From NCBI GenBank assembly GCA_964036275.1, contig OZ038437.1, positions 4,654,501-4,718,500 on the forward strand: a DNA stretch of 64,000 bases, given 5' to 3'. A program made the translations under genes and the position numbers. Below are positions 25,059-38,320 of the stretch, piece by piece (the stretch's first letter is position 1; every line of letters begins with the position of its first letter). Origin of the DNA: Litoditis marina (Eukaryota; Nematoda; Chromadorea; Rhabditida; Rhabditidae). The notes under the pieces were generated by a model, which saw only the letters and a program-made list of their open reading frames with translations, searched no databases and was not told the DNA's origin.

Positions 25059-25222
25059 AATCTATAAGCATGACTGAAACACCATGGAACTCGTTTACTG
25101 TCATAATAATGTGACGAGTGCGAAGAGATCTGCCAAAAAGCGGTGTTAATGACTAATGTTTGTGTACTGCCTGTGGCACAGCAAAAAGATGCGCGAACAC
25201 CATGTGATGTAGAGAGATATCA

Positions 25223-25275
25223 ATGTAGTTTGATCTCGATACCCGCCATACGGGATCAAACTACAAACACAGCGG
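25223..25275. mobile_element. TTTGTAGTTTGATC miniature palindrome
   Basis: TGTAGTTTGATCTCG and its mirror ATCAAACTACAAACACAGCGG enclose CCGCCATA. Many related pairs occur, for example 36488-36555, 40311-40390, 44975-45045, 45766-45828, 54105-54180, 58735-58810 and 60560-60645. Confidence 0.55.
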
Positions 25276-25773
25276 AATAGTGCAACAGAGCGTAGAGGCC
25301 GAAACGGTGTAAATGTATCTTAATCAATTATACATAACAAATTATTTGTCTTAGAAAGTTTTCATATTCCTCACTAAATATATCATTTCCTATTTCAACT
25401 ATACAGCTTAGCTACCTAACATAATTGTAATTCACACTTACTATATTTGACTCATTGTATTTTATATATCCTTATTTTTCCTTCCTTTTTTAATGCACAT
25501 GTAGGCTTGCAGGCGAAAACGCTAACCTATAGTGCGATGATGTGTCAAATACATGAACACGTTCAATATTTCTAAAATACTAAATCATAATGTATATTTG
25601 AGGAGACCCGGGTTGGAATGAAAAGGCACTCTACGTTCTGCGCTACATGGAGAGACCCAGTAATACAGTGTATAGGGCGAGTTTTTCTGTTTAAAACTAC
25701 TAACGGAACTCTAGAAATTCTGTTTCAGTACGATAAACACGTTTCACGTTATGATTTCACGTGTGTGAGTTCT

Positions 25774-25944
25774 GAGCACGTATGCTAGAAGATCCCGGCC
25801 CGTTTATCCCATCCTGCGTCTCTCGATCTGCCTCACTATTTCTCGTCTCTTACATCCCGGCTGGATGTTGGAGCAGAGGAACAGCGTATGATTGAAGAGA
25901 CGCAGGATGGGATGAATGTGCCGGGGTCTTCTAGCATACGTACT
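25774..25944. mobile_element. TAGAAGATCCCGG palindromic element
   Basis: ACGTATGCTAGAAGATCCCG and its mirror enclose CCATCCTGCGTCTCTCG and its complement. It would form one long hairpin. Other copies lie at about 56930, 60729 and, diverged, 52239. Confidence 0.65.
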
Positions 25945-26577
25945 CTGATGTGCGACCCCCGTAGAGAAAGCCACTAAAATAAGGAAAGGAGCAAATGAGA
26001 TCAGTTCGAGTGTTGCCATTGAGAGAAAACAAGGGAACGCGGTTTGGAAAGTCATGCACAAGTAGATTCAAACTAGCAACTTCTGAATCCTAGTTTATGA
26101 AGTGATATGAAGATGAGGTTGTTGATGTTGTTTACAAAACATGTAAACAACGCTGTATGTACACCGGTTTTTCCAATGAGAAAAGAAAGAGAGGGACGCA
26201 TAGAAGAGGGGGGGGGGGGGGAGATAGAGAGATACGCATATACAGAAAGGGAGGATAGCCAGATATAAATACAGAGAGAGAGAGAGAGAGCGAAAGAGAG
26301 ACAGAGAGAGAGAGACAGAGATAGAAAGACCTATTACTTTCGCTGTTTCCCCTCAAATGAGGAAGCATAAATGAGATCAGTTCCAGTGTTGCCATTGAGA
26401 CAACTGGTTGGGTTGAGGAAACCAGCTAAGGCATGACCGATGCCACGGAAAGACCGGTGTACATACAAACAGAGAAGGAAACAGCGAAAGTAATGGGGAA
26501 ATTATGCAACTCCCTTTTTGTCTCTCTTTCTCTCTCTCTTTCTTTCTCCCTTTCTGGTTCTCTAACTCGAAAAAACA

Positions 26578-26743
26578 GGCGGCGTAGCAATCCCCACAAA
26601 AGTTCATGAGAATACCTCATGAGCTATTAGCACGAGCTTCTCATGAGATTCTACAACTTTGAAAGTTATCGAGTAGCTCATGAGATATCTCATGAGAAAC
26701 TCATATGAACTTCTCGTGAGGTTCGAGAGATTGCTTCGCCGCC
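26578..26743. mobile_element. GGCGGCGTAG/CATGAG palindromic element
   Basis: GGCGGCGTAGCAATCC to TTGCTTCGCCGCC with the usual core. Confidence 0.65.
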
Positions 26744-26899
26744 AGAGAAGGTAGAGAGGGAGCTATGTCGTTGCAAAGGTCGAAGAATCCATGTCTCCAT
26801 GTAGTTGAGTTGCAGAAGGTAAGAGTGTGAACTAGACGTAAGTTGAACACAATAAATCCTATTCGAGTTGAGTTTGAGCTGCAACAGCTCTAAGACTGA

Positions 26900-28950
26900 A
26901 CGAAAAGGGTGTAAAGGCGCGGTTAAGTTAAGCTGCTGATGCTCTTATATGGAATCCAAGAAGGTAAAACATAAAACAAAGGAAAACCTTGACGGAACTA
27001 AGAATGGCAACCGAACTAAGAATACTTTGCATGGATGGAGAACGTGGGCTACATCGTCTACCGCCGATTTCGAGCTCACATATGAAAGTTCTTGGAAACA
27101 TTTTGTTCTTTTCAATGGAGCTCAAACTCATTGAAAACCAGTGTTTTCAAATAATTTTATTTTACGTCGACCGGCAGCAGCTCGAGTACTTAACGAGAAA
27201 AGTATAGACTAAATCTAATTGAGCTGCAGCACTTTTGAGACAATAAGGTAATAAAAATGTCTAGAACAAAGACAAATCTCGAGCGAAACTAAGAATGGCA
27301 ACCGGTCTGCCGCCGAATTTCAGCTATAACTGTTGTGGCAGCAGCGACCTCGACGATGGAAACTGGAAAGAAGAAGTGTAACATCGACGGTTCAAGACTG
27401 TTCGAGAAGCGGGTTTTGGCAGAGGATTGTGCCCGCCGGGCGTAGTTGGTGAGTCATGAAGGGCATTTGACCTTGTAACTGACTTTCTGCTGTGTTTTAA
27501 GAAGGTGTTTAGGGAAATTTGGCAAAGGGGAAGTTTGAAAAAGTTGGTGATTGATAGAATCCCAGCTCACAAATGTTTGCCAAACAAGATACATCTGAAC
27601 TTTTGCTGTGGGTTTGAAATCGAACAAATTGGAACCTGTAGTGTGCCTTTTCACACACAATGAGGGGAAAAGTTTGAAATATTCATATTTGTGTGGTTGA
27701 AACCGGAGGAAAAAGTGTAACATCGATTGCTTCTGGTCATAATTGATTTCTGAATTTCTAAATATTTTTCGTCCACATTTTGAATCACAGGTTCAATTAC
27801 ATATTCTTAGTAGTACATTCTTACTTCAAAACTGTCGGAGACGCTGGTTTTGGCAGAGGATGAAGCTGGCAGCAATGATTAAGTTATCTACCTAACCTAG
27901 GCTTACAAATCTCGTTTAAAGGAAAGCGCGGGTATACTGTATATCTGACTTTGCGATGTGTGAGAACAGATTTATAGGATTCGTCAACAATGTTGTTGGT
28001 TCAACTATGACAGATCTCATGGGACTTAGCCGTGGAAAATCTGGTAGCAAGCCTTGCGGTAACGTACTCCGGACTGATTATCCCCCTAAGTCCCATATTT
28101 CAAAAACGAATCTTATTCATCTTATAACAAAAAACGAAGAAATATATGTATTAGGATCAAATTTTCTCACCAGATTTTATTTGTTCACTCAAAATTCAGT
28201 TTTATCATCTCGAAACCACAATTTTGTCGCAAAGACTCAAAAACTGACGCTTGGCATTGTTTCTTCGAGCCGGGCTTGAGCAAATAAGCCACGCCCACCT
28301 ATGTCTCCGTCTAAATACCCCAGGTTCTGTCTGAGAATGGTTAGCGTTGCGCAGCCAACGTTTTTGGTCCCGTTCGAGTCTCACATGAAGCGGATGTTTA
28401 CAAAATAGGCACACACATATGTGTACTGTGCATTATGTCTGTGGTGATTTCTGGAGCCAAAACGAAAAAAGTTAAACCTAGACAGCTTGAGAAGCTGGGT
28501 ATAGAAAAGAATGGAAGAAATTTATTCGCGATTTAACACGTGGCTTTCCATATTGTTAGATGTGGCACTTCATTTAGAGAAATGTAAGAAGAAGAAAATG
28601 AGATTATGAAATGAGGTGGATGGGCCTTGTTACATTCGCATAGGATAGGTTCCAGTAGAGAAGAAGCGGGCAGAATTTTATGGCCAATCAGCTGGTTTTG
28701 GCAGAGATAGAAGTTGGGAGTAGTTGGTGAGTCATTTTATGAATGAAGATCTTATCTGATTTTTCCATAAGAAAGAAAAACCGAAACTGGTCTAGTTGTT
28801 GCCAAAAAAGGTTAGTGGGATTTCTATATTTCTGGGTGTATCTGAGTTAGTATTTCTGGGCTAAGAGGCCTCTTACTCTTACTGTTGGAAGAAAACGGGA
28901 TAAAATGAATAGTTTTGGAAATACCATGTGGAAACCAGCTGGGGCAACAG
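26900..28950. other. gene-free block with local direct repeats
   Basis: GCTGGTTTTGGCAGAGG recurs at 27412-27425, 27843 and 28689, each followed by related sequence, and CTAAGAATGGCAACCG recurs at 26998 and 27290. No exons with matching phases found. Confidence 0.45.
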
Positions 28951-29219
28951 TGTTAGCCTTGGACTTTAAGCCTTCATGCCTCACTTACCGCATTGAAAAG
29001 ACAAGTTACATCTAGTTTTGGAGCAAAACAAGTCGATGAAAACCAAATGGTTTTTAATGCTGGAAATATATCAATTAACTATATTAAAAGACAGTGAGCT
29101 GTTTGCAAAAGGGTAGCAAATATGTGATTCAGTATAATTTATACTAACAATGTATCGTGTGTTCTCAAATTTGTTTTCAAACAATGTTTTTGGGATTAAC
29201 ATCAACTAGAGTCTTATTC

Positions 29220-29281
29220 CCTCACTCTCTCTCACCTTCTCACTCTTCCTCTTCCTCTCTCACTCTCTCTCGCACTCTTAC

Positions 29282-29365
<84 letters not shown>

Positions 29366-29385
29366 TCTTTCTCTCCCTTCCTTAT
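29220..29385. repeat. (CT)n microsatellite
   Basis: CTCTCTTT-type tract of about 165 bp. Confidence 0.9.
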
Positions 29386-29479
29386 CCTATTATGGTCAAG
29401 CCCTGCCTCAGTATCAGATTACCCTTCATTAATCCAGCGTAAATCATAACTTGACCCCCCTGCCGCATATAAACAGCCT

Positions 29480-30850
29480 AGTCGCATGCGCATATGGCCA
29501 AGTGGTAATCCCCTTTAAGACATACCGCATATCTTAGATTCAATTTCATATGGTACCCGTTTCTATGCCGCTGTATTTGTAGTTTTATCACAGTGCTTTT
29601 CCTTCGAATTTCGTGATTTATGGTGAGTTTTGACTTCAAAATACAACGAAAAATCGATTACTCACTAGAAGCTACAGCAAGCTTTTCCATAACCTACCAG
29701 GAGCTTATAGGGTTCAATCTCTCCGAAGCAGGCCTATACGGTGACCGTTGTCCTATCTCGCAGCATTTGTAGTTTGATCCCGTGGCGTTCCCGGTCGATA
29801 AACGTGAAAAGCCCAATCCATGCGCCAAGTGGTAATCCCCTTTGCCGCACACCGCATATCTTAGATTCATTTCACCATTCTTGGAGGTTGCTCTTACCAG
29901 AACATTCCTATCCCGCAGAATTTGTAGTTTGATTTCATTGTCTTAGACTGGTCTAGACCGCATATCTTAGACTTTCTTTCATGTAGAACTTGCTATTTTT
30001 AAACCCATAATATGTATTTTGTCCTGCGTTGATGTGGTCGCATTGCGTTCGGTCGAAAAACAAAAACAGGACAGTCCATGCGCAATTGATTAAGTGGTAA
30101 TCCATTTTGCAACCCCGCATATCTCAGACTCAGAATCATATAGAATTTACTTCTATCCCGTGGTGTTTCAAGTTTGATCCCATCGTTTTTTCGGTGAAAA
30201 ATCATAAATTATGGCGTGTTTTAGAATCAAACTACATCGAAAAATGGATTACTCTCCATAATCTACACCGAGCTATCCTATAAGCTATCGGGAGCCTATA
30301 GTTTTATTCTATAGTTCGCACATTTCCCAACTGGACTTGGGCAGCTCGCAAATGAAATTTCAGGGCAGTTTTTGAACATGTTGAAATACTTCAAAACATT
30401 TATGTGAAGGGTTCTTTCCTTTTGTTATATTTCGTATTCGAGGAAGCTTTCTGTAAACTATATGTTTTCTCTAAATATGTTATATCTCTTCCAAAGTTTT
30501 TGGCACGCTGCCAACGAGTCCAGTTGGGAAATGCGAGCACAATACTTAGGATGCCCATAATGTTTATTTTGTCCAATGAGGCTGTGTTGATAGTTTGATC
30601 CCAGTGCTTTTTCGTCGAAACTCGTACAGTACGTACAGCGCGTTTTGGAATCGACTCTACAACGAATATTTGGTCACTTTCTGAATTTTACCTGCCGTAT
30701 GTACTAATATCCCATCGCTCTATTCTCATTGTGCGTCTCTGATTATTCTCAATTTCCACAACAAACCATCGCATATGGCCGAGTGGTAATCCTCTCAGCG
30801 GGACACCGCCCTATCCGCATATCTTAGAATCATATTGATAATCTACCCGT
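29480..30850 (+). repeat. four tRNA-like repeat units
   Basis: GGCCAAGTGGTAATCC-type A boxes followed some 20-35 bp later by CGCATATCTTAGATTCA recur near 29490, 29825, 30085 and 30775, with TGTAGTTTGATCCC segments between them. It may be a local array of one SINE-like family. Confidence 0.5.
30309..30545. mobile_element. CCATTCCCACTGAGAC palindromic element, diverged
   Basis: Left TATAGTTCGCACATTTCCC, right GTTGGGAAATGCGAGCACA; it retains TTGGCACGCTGCCAA near its right end. Confidence 0.5.
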
Positions 30851-30992
30851 GATGCCCGGGAACGTATCAGACGCCGGGTGCAGGAATATCCTGATTTTCC
30901 ATTCTGCGTCTCTGAGGTTTACACTTTTTGTTCGTGACATCTATTCAGCCTATAGCATGGTAGTTGCGCCTAGTTGAAGAGTATTTCTAACA

Positions 30993-30999
<7 letters not shown>

Positions 31000-31058
<59 letters not shown>
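31000..31058. repeat. (CT)n microsatellite
   Basis: Near-perfect CT dinucleotide tract. Confidence 0.9.
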
Positions 31059-31059
<1 letters not shown>

Positions 31060-31099
31060 GGTTTTCTTTCTTTCTCTCCTCTTTCTCTCTACTATACTC

Positions 31100-33120
31100 C
31101 AATCGTTATCGTGTTCACATTTTTTGTATACTGTTCACGTTTCCAAACTCACGGAAAAATGTCTTCCTGACAGCTCTGACCTTGCTAAGTGACAAATAAC
31201 ATACCAAAACTTGAAATTATGGCGCGCGGCGCGAAATTTATGCGACGATTAGTCCTTTCAGTTTGAGACGAGATCGGGCATTGCAATTCTGCTCAGGCAG
31301 TTTGAATTGCCCAAAAAATGTTTTGTACTCTTCTAGTCACATCAACTCGAACTGCCACAGCTTTTCCGAACAAAACTATTTATTCATTTTATTTATCCTC
31401 AGTTCAAAGAATGTGACACTCGCTTGTCAGAGAGCAAGTATAACTTAGTTGAACTTGATTGGTGCTCACATCAATATTTCACAGGTTGAACCTACTGGAG
31501 CTGGATCAAACTACTGCACATTTTTGATTTGATAGTGCAATTCTGCGAGTTATACTAGCACCACTGATATGGAAAGAACAACTTTGTGAACTTCAAATAA
31601 GTCTTTGCAAAAACCAGTAAACTAGTAGTGTGTATCTACTGAAACCGAAACAACACTTCAGATTTTCAGATTGCCCAATAACACTCAACTTGACCGTTTT
31701 CGTGCTAATGTTTTGTTGTTTTACTTCTCGATTTTCGAATATCCTCGTTTTCGTGTTCTATTTTGGAATGTTAACTTCAACTAATCAACTTGACAGAAGT
31801 CTTCTGTATCGTAATGGCGTTTCTGTGGCAATATGTATAGTTAACTGCAGCCAGGACCATTCATATATCCATAAAAAACACATTTTGTTTTGAACTTTTC
31901 TCAATCTGGAATAGTTAAATAGCGATGCGAGCATGAACCTGTCTTCGTGACTAGGTTCGGAGGATAACTCAATCCGACTCTCATTTCCGGCTCTTTTGTT
32001 GACCCACAAAGTCCCATTTACTACATGTTTTTCTTTTCACGGACGGAATTTTCGCGTTCTAGAGAATATAGGTTTCCATTCAATTCAAATATGAAACACG
32101 TCTCAGTTTCTGAACAATATAAGTATGTCATAGTGCCAATTTGTTTTGTATCATTCATGTTTCGCGTGCCCAAGATTTACCTTCTTAGCTATGATCATTT
32201 CAAACAAAACAGAGAATTGGGTATCATTTATATTGTTCCCCAAGCTCACTTCTTCAATTTCCTTAGAAGAGATTTCTCCCAAAACCAAACTAATTTTTTT
32301 CCGTCTCGTTTGAAATACCTTTAGTTTTGTCTCGGAAATAACTGCAACTAACTCACTCGTATGTTCCTGCACCGTCTAGAACAGTACTCATTCAGCCTTG
32401 ACAAAAAGTTTTCCTCGAAGGTTTCAAATTTTACCTCATTCATTACAATTTGTGTGATCTCAGAAAATTTTTCAAACTAACTCACTCTAGTGTTTCGGTT
32501 CCTTCTAGAACTCTGCTCAGCCTAGTCCAATATACCCGCGGTAATGAATACTAGGCCAACTGGCTAATTTCTATAATAGGTATTCAACTCGCTCCGGCTA
32601 AAGGGCCTTGTCTATATCCCTCTGCCGCAAATAAACGTTTTTCTCTCTAAGTAGAAATTATATGAAGGTTTTCCTAAAAGTTAGGATCCATGTCATTAAA
32701 TGTAATGATGAAACATTATCAAATCTGATGATATACTTTCTTTCTCTACGAACATCTTACGTTTAGAGTGAAAGTCAAAAAAGATCTCAGTTCGACATGA
32801 CTAGTGTTTGACTCATTGACTCAAACTCAATGCAGAAACTCTATCGATCTGAATCTGATGATATTGAAAAAAAAATATTTTTTGAACCTCGAAACCCCGT
32901 TACGGAGTTTACTTCGATGTAGTTGATCATTATCCCTTTGTAGTTGCGTACACGTGTGAATTTACTTCTGAGTTTTGGTTCGAAACTATTTCAAACACTA
33001 ATTCCAATTCAAAGTTTTCATCGCGTTTGACAATCCTACAGTATGATAATCGAACTTTAAGCCCATTTTGATTACGTTTCTGTTTTGGATCACTGTCCAA
33101 AATATTTTGAGTTATTTTTT
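31100..33120. other. intergenic, no gene seen
   Basis: AT-rich sequence upstream of the olfactomedin gene without convincing exons; its promoter should lie in the 3' part. Confidence 0.45.
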
Positions 33121-33170
33121 CTACTGAGCACGTAAGCACAAAGCACGTTTCATACTTTACAGGTAAGTTT

Positions 33171-33199
33171 CTCAGAAACCCGAGAATGGCTTGAGAAAA
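33171..33199 (+). promoter_or_regulatory. probable trans-splice acceptor and upstream ORF of the olfactomedin gene
   Basis: TTTCTCAG ends at 33175, 24 bases before the start ATG. The leader contains ATGGCTTGA at 33186, a two-codon upstream ORF which could reduce translation. Confidence 0.45.
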
Positions 33200-36100
33200 A
33201 TGGAGAAGTTCCGTCAGATCGCTCCGTGGCTGGCCCTCTTTGCCAGTGTTGGAGTCATTGTGCTTCAACGATGCACTATCGGCAGTCTGGAGGTACGATT
33301 CAGTTCAATCTCAGAAATTGAATCCGGACCGATGGTTCACATAACCGATTTTCAGACCCTTTTTTCACAGGTCGCCTGAGTAGGTCGCCTGAAAGCAACC
33401 TAAACCAAAACTTGGTTACGTGAATGGTACCTACAAATAAGATAATGCTAGAGTTCGAATCAATGTCCCCTTCAAGTTGGGTTTCGATCTCCGTCAAGTT
33501 TCAGGAAAATAGTTTTTAACCAAAATATATACTATGCCCTATTCAGCACCAGCTGGAAACTACCGGCCTGCGAACCAAACGTTCCGTCGAGGACAACGCC
33601 GTCTATGTACCCGTGTTTGCACAGGTTTCGGTTAGTTCTAAAATGTAATGTTGAACAAAAAAACAGAAATTTTTCTATATATGTGTTCCATAGCACCTCC
33701 TGTAGTATTCCGTTCAATTTTGTAATGTCCAATGAAACCTCCAACTGTATTAAGTATTAATATTTCCAGAGACGAACTTTACATATAAAAAATTCGTAGC
33801 AGGCCGCTAACCACTGCGCTATTAGAGGGCTTAACGATCATGGTTTGGAATCGAAGGCATGTGTGCGTACACAGCGGCAAGTGAGATATACAGTACCCTC
33901 CCGCCTTCCCGTTGGCGACGACTATATAGACGAGTTTATTCAGAATATACTCATCATGAAACATTTACAGAAAAAAGCCTGGAAACGCATGTGCAAGCAT
34001 CACTACAACAAAGCACAACGCACCGAGCGAGTTCAAACTACAACCATTGCCCCAACTGCAGCGCCCGTTGATAAAATTGAGCGAAAGCGTGAGTTTTGCG
34101 CACAAAGAGAGCAACATACGTAATGATGTTGTGTTCAATACAATGAGGTTTATGACAAATTGTTATGCTTCTTGGCTTTATGTGCTTGCAAACACTAATA
34201 TTTTGTTGTTTTACGCTGTACCACGGTGCATTTCTGAACGTTTACTGCAATGTTTTAGTGTTCAACGATTCAAACTACAAATTATTCCAAGGCAATAATA
34301 TAGGATTTGTCAGACCGTTGTGGACACCGTACCATCGATTTTGTATGGGACGGGGTTTGGCGAGGGGCCAGTTCGTCTGCGTATCATTGATCTACTCACT
34401 CTCTCAATTGCTGGCAGATAATCAACGACCGCTCGCCCCGCATCGCTCAACCAATTGAACCTTCCGCGGTCTTTATGGGGAAAACGGCGACTATATACGG
34501 TGTACTACAGTCCATGTGGCCAGATTCGGCGCCAACCAGCTTGACCAACAAATATGTTTTAAACATAACAACTATGATAAATAACGAGTGAACAGGACTA
34601 GTTGTTATGTTGTTAAAGGATGTTACGGCGACGTGTCCTTTTTCCCTCCACAACTAGTGGCGGTGCTGCCAAACTGCGTCTTTCTGTACCAATACATTTA
34701 TTTGTACTATTTCATTGGGTATTTTATTGTATTCTTCTATAGGATGTTCCGGCGACGTGTCATTCCTCCCTCCACAACTGGTGGCGGTGCGGCCGAACCG
34801 CGTGGGGACCGCGATGCGCGATGGCGCCGCCTGGTACACGACGGAATATGACCTCGGATACAGTATACTGCAGTTCAGTAATACTAAGGTGGAGAACTAT
34901 CTTTTATTGCTATCTTGCATAACCTGATACATTATTTGCTATGAATAGAGTACGAACTCAGTTACAGCATACTACATAGTAGTGTTCTACAACACCAAGG
35001 TGAATTCGCAATTCATTAGTTTACTTCCACGAACTTCCACGGGATTCGTGGCCACGAATATCGCAGAGCACGCAGAGATAAGCAGATTTGGAGATCGGTC
35101 AAGGACCACCACTGTGTAACATTGTGATGTGACAAATAAAACTTGAAACTTGAAACTTGAAACTTGAAACTTCCATTGGTTACCGAATAGTGTCAGTTGA
35201 CTTCTATCAAGCTATCCTAATCTCTGTTTTTTTGAACGTTCACTTGCAACACTCTATCTTCTGAAGCAGTAAACCTTTGCTGTTCAACAAACGAATCGTG
35301 GTTTAACAATGTAATAGTTTACGAAACTCACGATTGTCGATTTCTATATCAAAGGAAAGTGGTTTGAACCGTTCTCGAATCACTTTTGTATGTATACCAA
35401 CCTCGTAAAAGCTCCAAAATTGTGCAGCCCACCGTATTCTAGTACAACTAAAATCAAATATACTGAATATACAGAACTCAATAGGACTCACAACTAATTC
35501 GTTCAGGAAACCATCAATTTTACAGGCTCTGAACGAGTCGGATCCGCGCTCCATTCGCACCCTACCGTACCCATTTCACGGCACGGATCATGTAGTGCAC
35601 GGGGGTACGGTGTTCTTCAACCACGCAAATTCACTGTTTGGCTACAACTTGAGAACGGGAGCCACGGCACAGTTGTCGCTAGAGCTGGACCAGGTAAACA
35701 TGTTACTTTTTTAGTTGTATGTTTCGTTCCTTCATAGTGGATGTTTTTTGTTTCTCCAAGTGAACATTGACTTCTACGGGGATCGTGTTTTATTCACTAA
35801 ACTTTAAATAAAACACAATCCCCGGAGAATTTTCCAAAGTTTGTCAACGAAATGTTCGTAAAATTGACCTCAAAGTTCAAAATTCATCAAGGATATAGCC
35901 CTAGCCAGTTCCTCACGAATTTAGGCAAAACTTCATAAAATACAGGCGGTCCAGCCGAAACTTCTAGTGTTTTGTATCAACATTTTGTAACATTCTTAAT
36001 TTCGAAAAAGAGTATATAGGTTTCGCACATTCCAAAATAAGCCTTTCCCATTCCACTGTTGTAGTTAGATATGCTGCTTCTCTTTCGGAAGTCTCCGACT

Positions 36101-38017
36101 ATGGCGTGCATAGAGATTAATCTACAACGAAAGTTCAGTCACTCTATATTCCAGCAACCCCTCTACAACTCGTCCAAGTCTTTCGTAGATGTACAGGCCG
36201 ATGAGCACGGGATGTGGATCATCTACCGGCAGCCAGGTCAAGAGTACCCCACCATCAGCAGACTGTTTCCCAAGACACTCAAGGTCAGTTTTGGATTTCC
36301 CACGATTTTGTTCATTTGGATCGAAACTTATTTAAATTTGCAAGCGTTTCTCAGAAGACATGACTGTAGTTTTGTTCAGCGGTGTTTGTAGTTGTATCTG
36401 CTGCATTTCCCTCGTGAGTGTCTGTACAGTAGGTTGTGCTCTTTTCGATGCGAATAAATACGAATGAAAATATGTCGCCCTTCCATGTAGTATTTGTAGT
36501 TTGATCCCGTTCCCGTTGCTATTTGGTCGAAACTCGTCGAGATCAAACTACAACGGAAATTTGATCGCGTCCTATAAGGAGGTTGTGCGTCTTCAAAGTT
36601 TTAAGCTGCAAGAACTTATACTAATTATACGTTGTAAACATAACATATAAATCATAAATGCAGGATATGAAGGAAGTGGTATCTGAACACATCGCATTTT
36701 CAACATGGTTCACCAGGATCAAACTACAAACACAGCAGAAAAATATGTTCAGGTTCTGTCCACGTGGTATCTACGTGACACCCGTTTCTCCTCCTGGTGC
36801 AATTCGTTCATTCGTTGCGGGATACTGTACTCGGTCACGTGTATTCCGGGAGAAGTATCCGTACAGCCGGTCTACGATTTCTACCAGAACATGCACATCA
36901 ATGGGAAGGAGACGACTTGGAAGGGTTGGTATATACTGTTGGTCAATTACACAGTCACGTGAAACATTTTCAGCACAGCAGAACTCCGAAACGTGCAATG
37001 CCAAAGTGCACGATTTATCATTAGAACGCTAACTTTACGTGACTATTCAATTCACTTCTCGTTTAGTAGATTCTAAGCGACAGTGATATGTGGAGTAATA
37101 TTTTGAAACGTTCATGAAACTTTTCGGTTGCCAATCGTTTACGCCCGGATATCCGAAAAAAGGTTGCCAAACATACAAAATGTGAAAGTCTTATTTTTCT
37201 ACCGGGGACTATAGTTTGTTTCACTCATCGATAGCAGCCAGTTACAGTAGATTTTAGTGGCGGACTCAACTGTGTTGGAAAGTTTCCAACAGCAACTAGT
37301 CTATTCAAAATTAATGCACAAGCTGGGTATTGAACTCAGCTATGATAGGTGGCGCGACGTGTGTGTATATTATTATGTGGCAGCCTTTTGAAAACAAAAA
37401 AAAACTTGAAAAATCCTAGAATAACCACTTTTCAAATTTTTATTTGCAATGAAATCATTGGCAAGCTGCCAGATCCGACGCCTGCAATATAGGGAGCACT
37501 CCGGCCAGCATGGCTGGCTACTATCGATGGGTGAAACGAAATATACCACATACCGCGGTAAACTAGTCTGGTATTGCGAGCACTTTCATATGGAAAGTCA
37601 TTAAAATGATATAATTTCGTGGAGCACTGTAACATGTGTACAGAACCAACTGTATGTGTAATTTGATCTTGAAGCACAGCACGACTTCTAAATCTTGGTG
37701 TAAATCAACGTAAAATCAAACTAGAAGACCAGCATAGTGTAACGAATTAACCCTTCTGCCTACTTACTCGAACACAACGCAAGTAATTCAATGGCTCTCA
37801 GAAACTCTTCTTCAACCCGAAAAAAACTTTAGAATGTTTAGATTTATCACTATCAACCAGGAAGTGCGAACAGTATATGACCTTATAGAAATTACAGACG
37901 AAACTATTTGTTAATTTTGCAGGTCTTTCGTCGGTCACCAGCGCTCAGTATGATCCGCGCTCCAGAAGCATCGCCATCTTCTCTGTGGGAAATATATACT
38001 CAATCGATACCTATTAA
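33200..38017 (+). CDS. type II membrane protein with olfactomedin domain
   Basis: Eight exons encode 332 residues: 33200-33292, 33547-33624, 33971-34088, 34743-34888, 35526-35693, 36155-36283, 36753-36924, 37923-38017. A hydrophobic anchor (APWLALFASVGVIVLQ, about residues 8-23) follows a short basic N-terminus. LRTKR (39-43) and ERKR (94-97) look like proprotein-convertase sites before the domain, so the ectodomain may be shed. An olfactomedin domain fills residues 98-332: VGTAMRDGAAWY, PFHGTDHVVHGG, NSLFGYNLRTG, CGILYSV and the ending QYDPRSRSIAIFSVGNIY. Proteins of this kind (gliomedin, nematode UNC-122) act at cell surfaces and synapses; unlike those two, no Gly-X-Y collagen repeat is present here. 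Exon 2 could end 6 nt later (33630), also in frame. A two-codon upstream ORF (ATG at 33186) precedes the start. Confidence 0.85.
33796..33930 (-). mobile_element. tRNA-like repeat in olfactomedin intron 2
   Basis: CGCTAACCACTGCGCTATTA and the conserved GTGTGCGTACACAGCGG; truncated at the B-box side. Confidence 0.5.
34303..34500 (+). repeat. 195-bp dispersed repeat (CCGTTGTGGACACCGTACCA)
   Basis: One of five copies that run from GGATTTGTC to GGCGACTATA and share GGGGTTTGGCGAGGGGCCA and CAACGACCGCTCGCC. Coding capacity is not evident. In olfactomedin intron 3. Confidence 0.65.
34619..34683 (+). pseudogene. partial copy of olfactomedin exon 4
   Basis: Translates as RCYGDVSFFPPQLVAVLPNC, against RCSGDVSFLPPQLVAVRPNR in the true exon 124 bp downstream. 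The frame after the matching part runs on into intron without a plausible donor. The acceptor AG is retained, preceded by TGTTAA instead of a pyrimidine tract. Confidence 0.7.
35040..35175 (+). mobile_element. 3' end of a probable non-LTR retroelement or SINE, in olfactomedin intron 4
   Basis: About 95 bp of unique sequence ends in ACAAATAAAACTTGAAACTT and four more TTGAAACT units, the microsatellite tail typical of such ends. Confidence 0.45.
36926..37072. mobile_element. CACGTGACTATTCAATT inverted-repeat element
   Basis: ACTGTTGGTCAATTACACAG and TACGTGACTATTCAATTCAC are imperfect mirrors. Related copies: 6366-6500, 42293-42385, 45345-45462, 52012-52140. This copy begins right at the donor after olfactomedin exon 7. 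Confidence 0.55.
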
Positions 38018-38320
38018 ATGTGTACAACGAATTCGGGAGCCATTCAATTTTTGTTTGATAAATATTTCATTTAATAAGACCTGTTTATCCTATGTAAAAA
38101 CAGTGAGAAAATAGAAAGAGTTCAAGTTAATCCAACAATATTGATGAAATAGTGTAACACAGACAAAAAGATCCTTTTCGCACGATTCCAAAAATATTCC
38201 CTCAAATGTTTTGTACTAGACAAGTTTAACGCGTGGATAAGTTGTGTTAGTGTATGTTTATTGGAAACGAAAATAATTTTTGTCATGAAGACTTTTTGAA
38301 TGGTACTAATGATTGTTAAT

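Noticed and set aside
29157..29432. 91-codon Ser/Leu-rich ORF
   Set aside because: Made by the (CT)n microsatellite.
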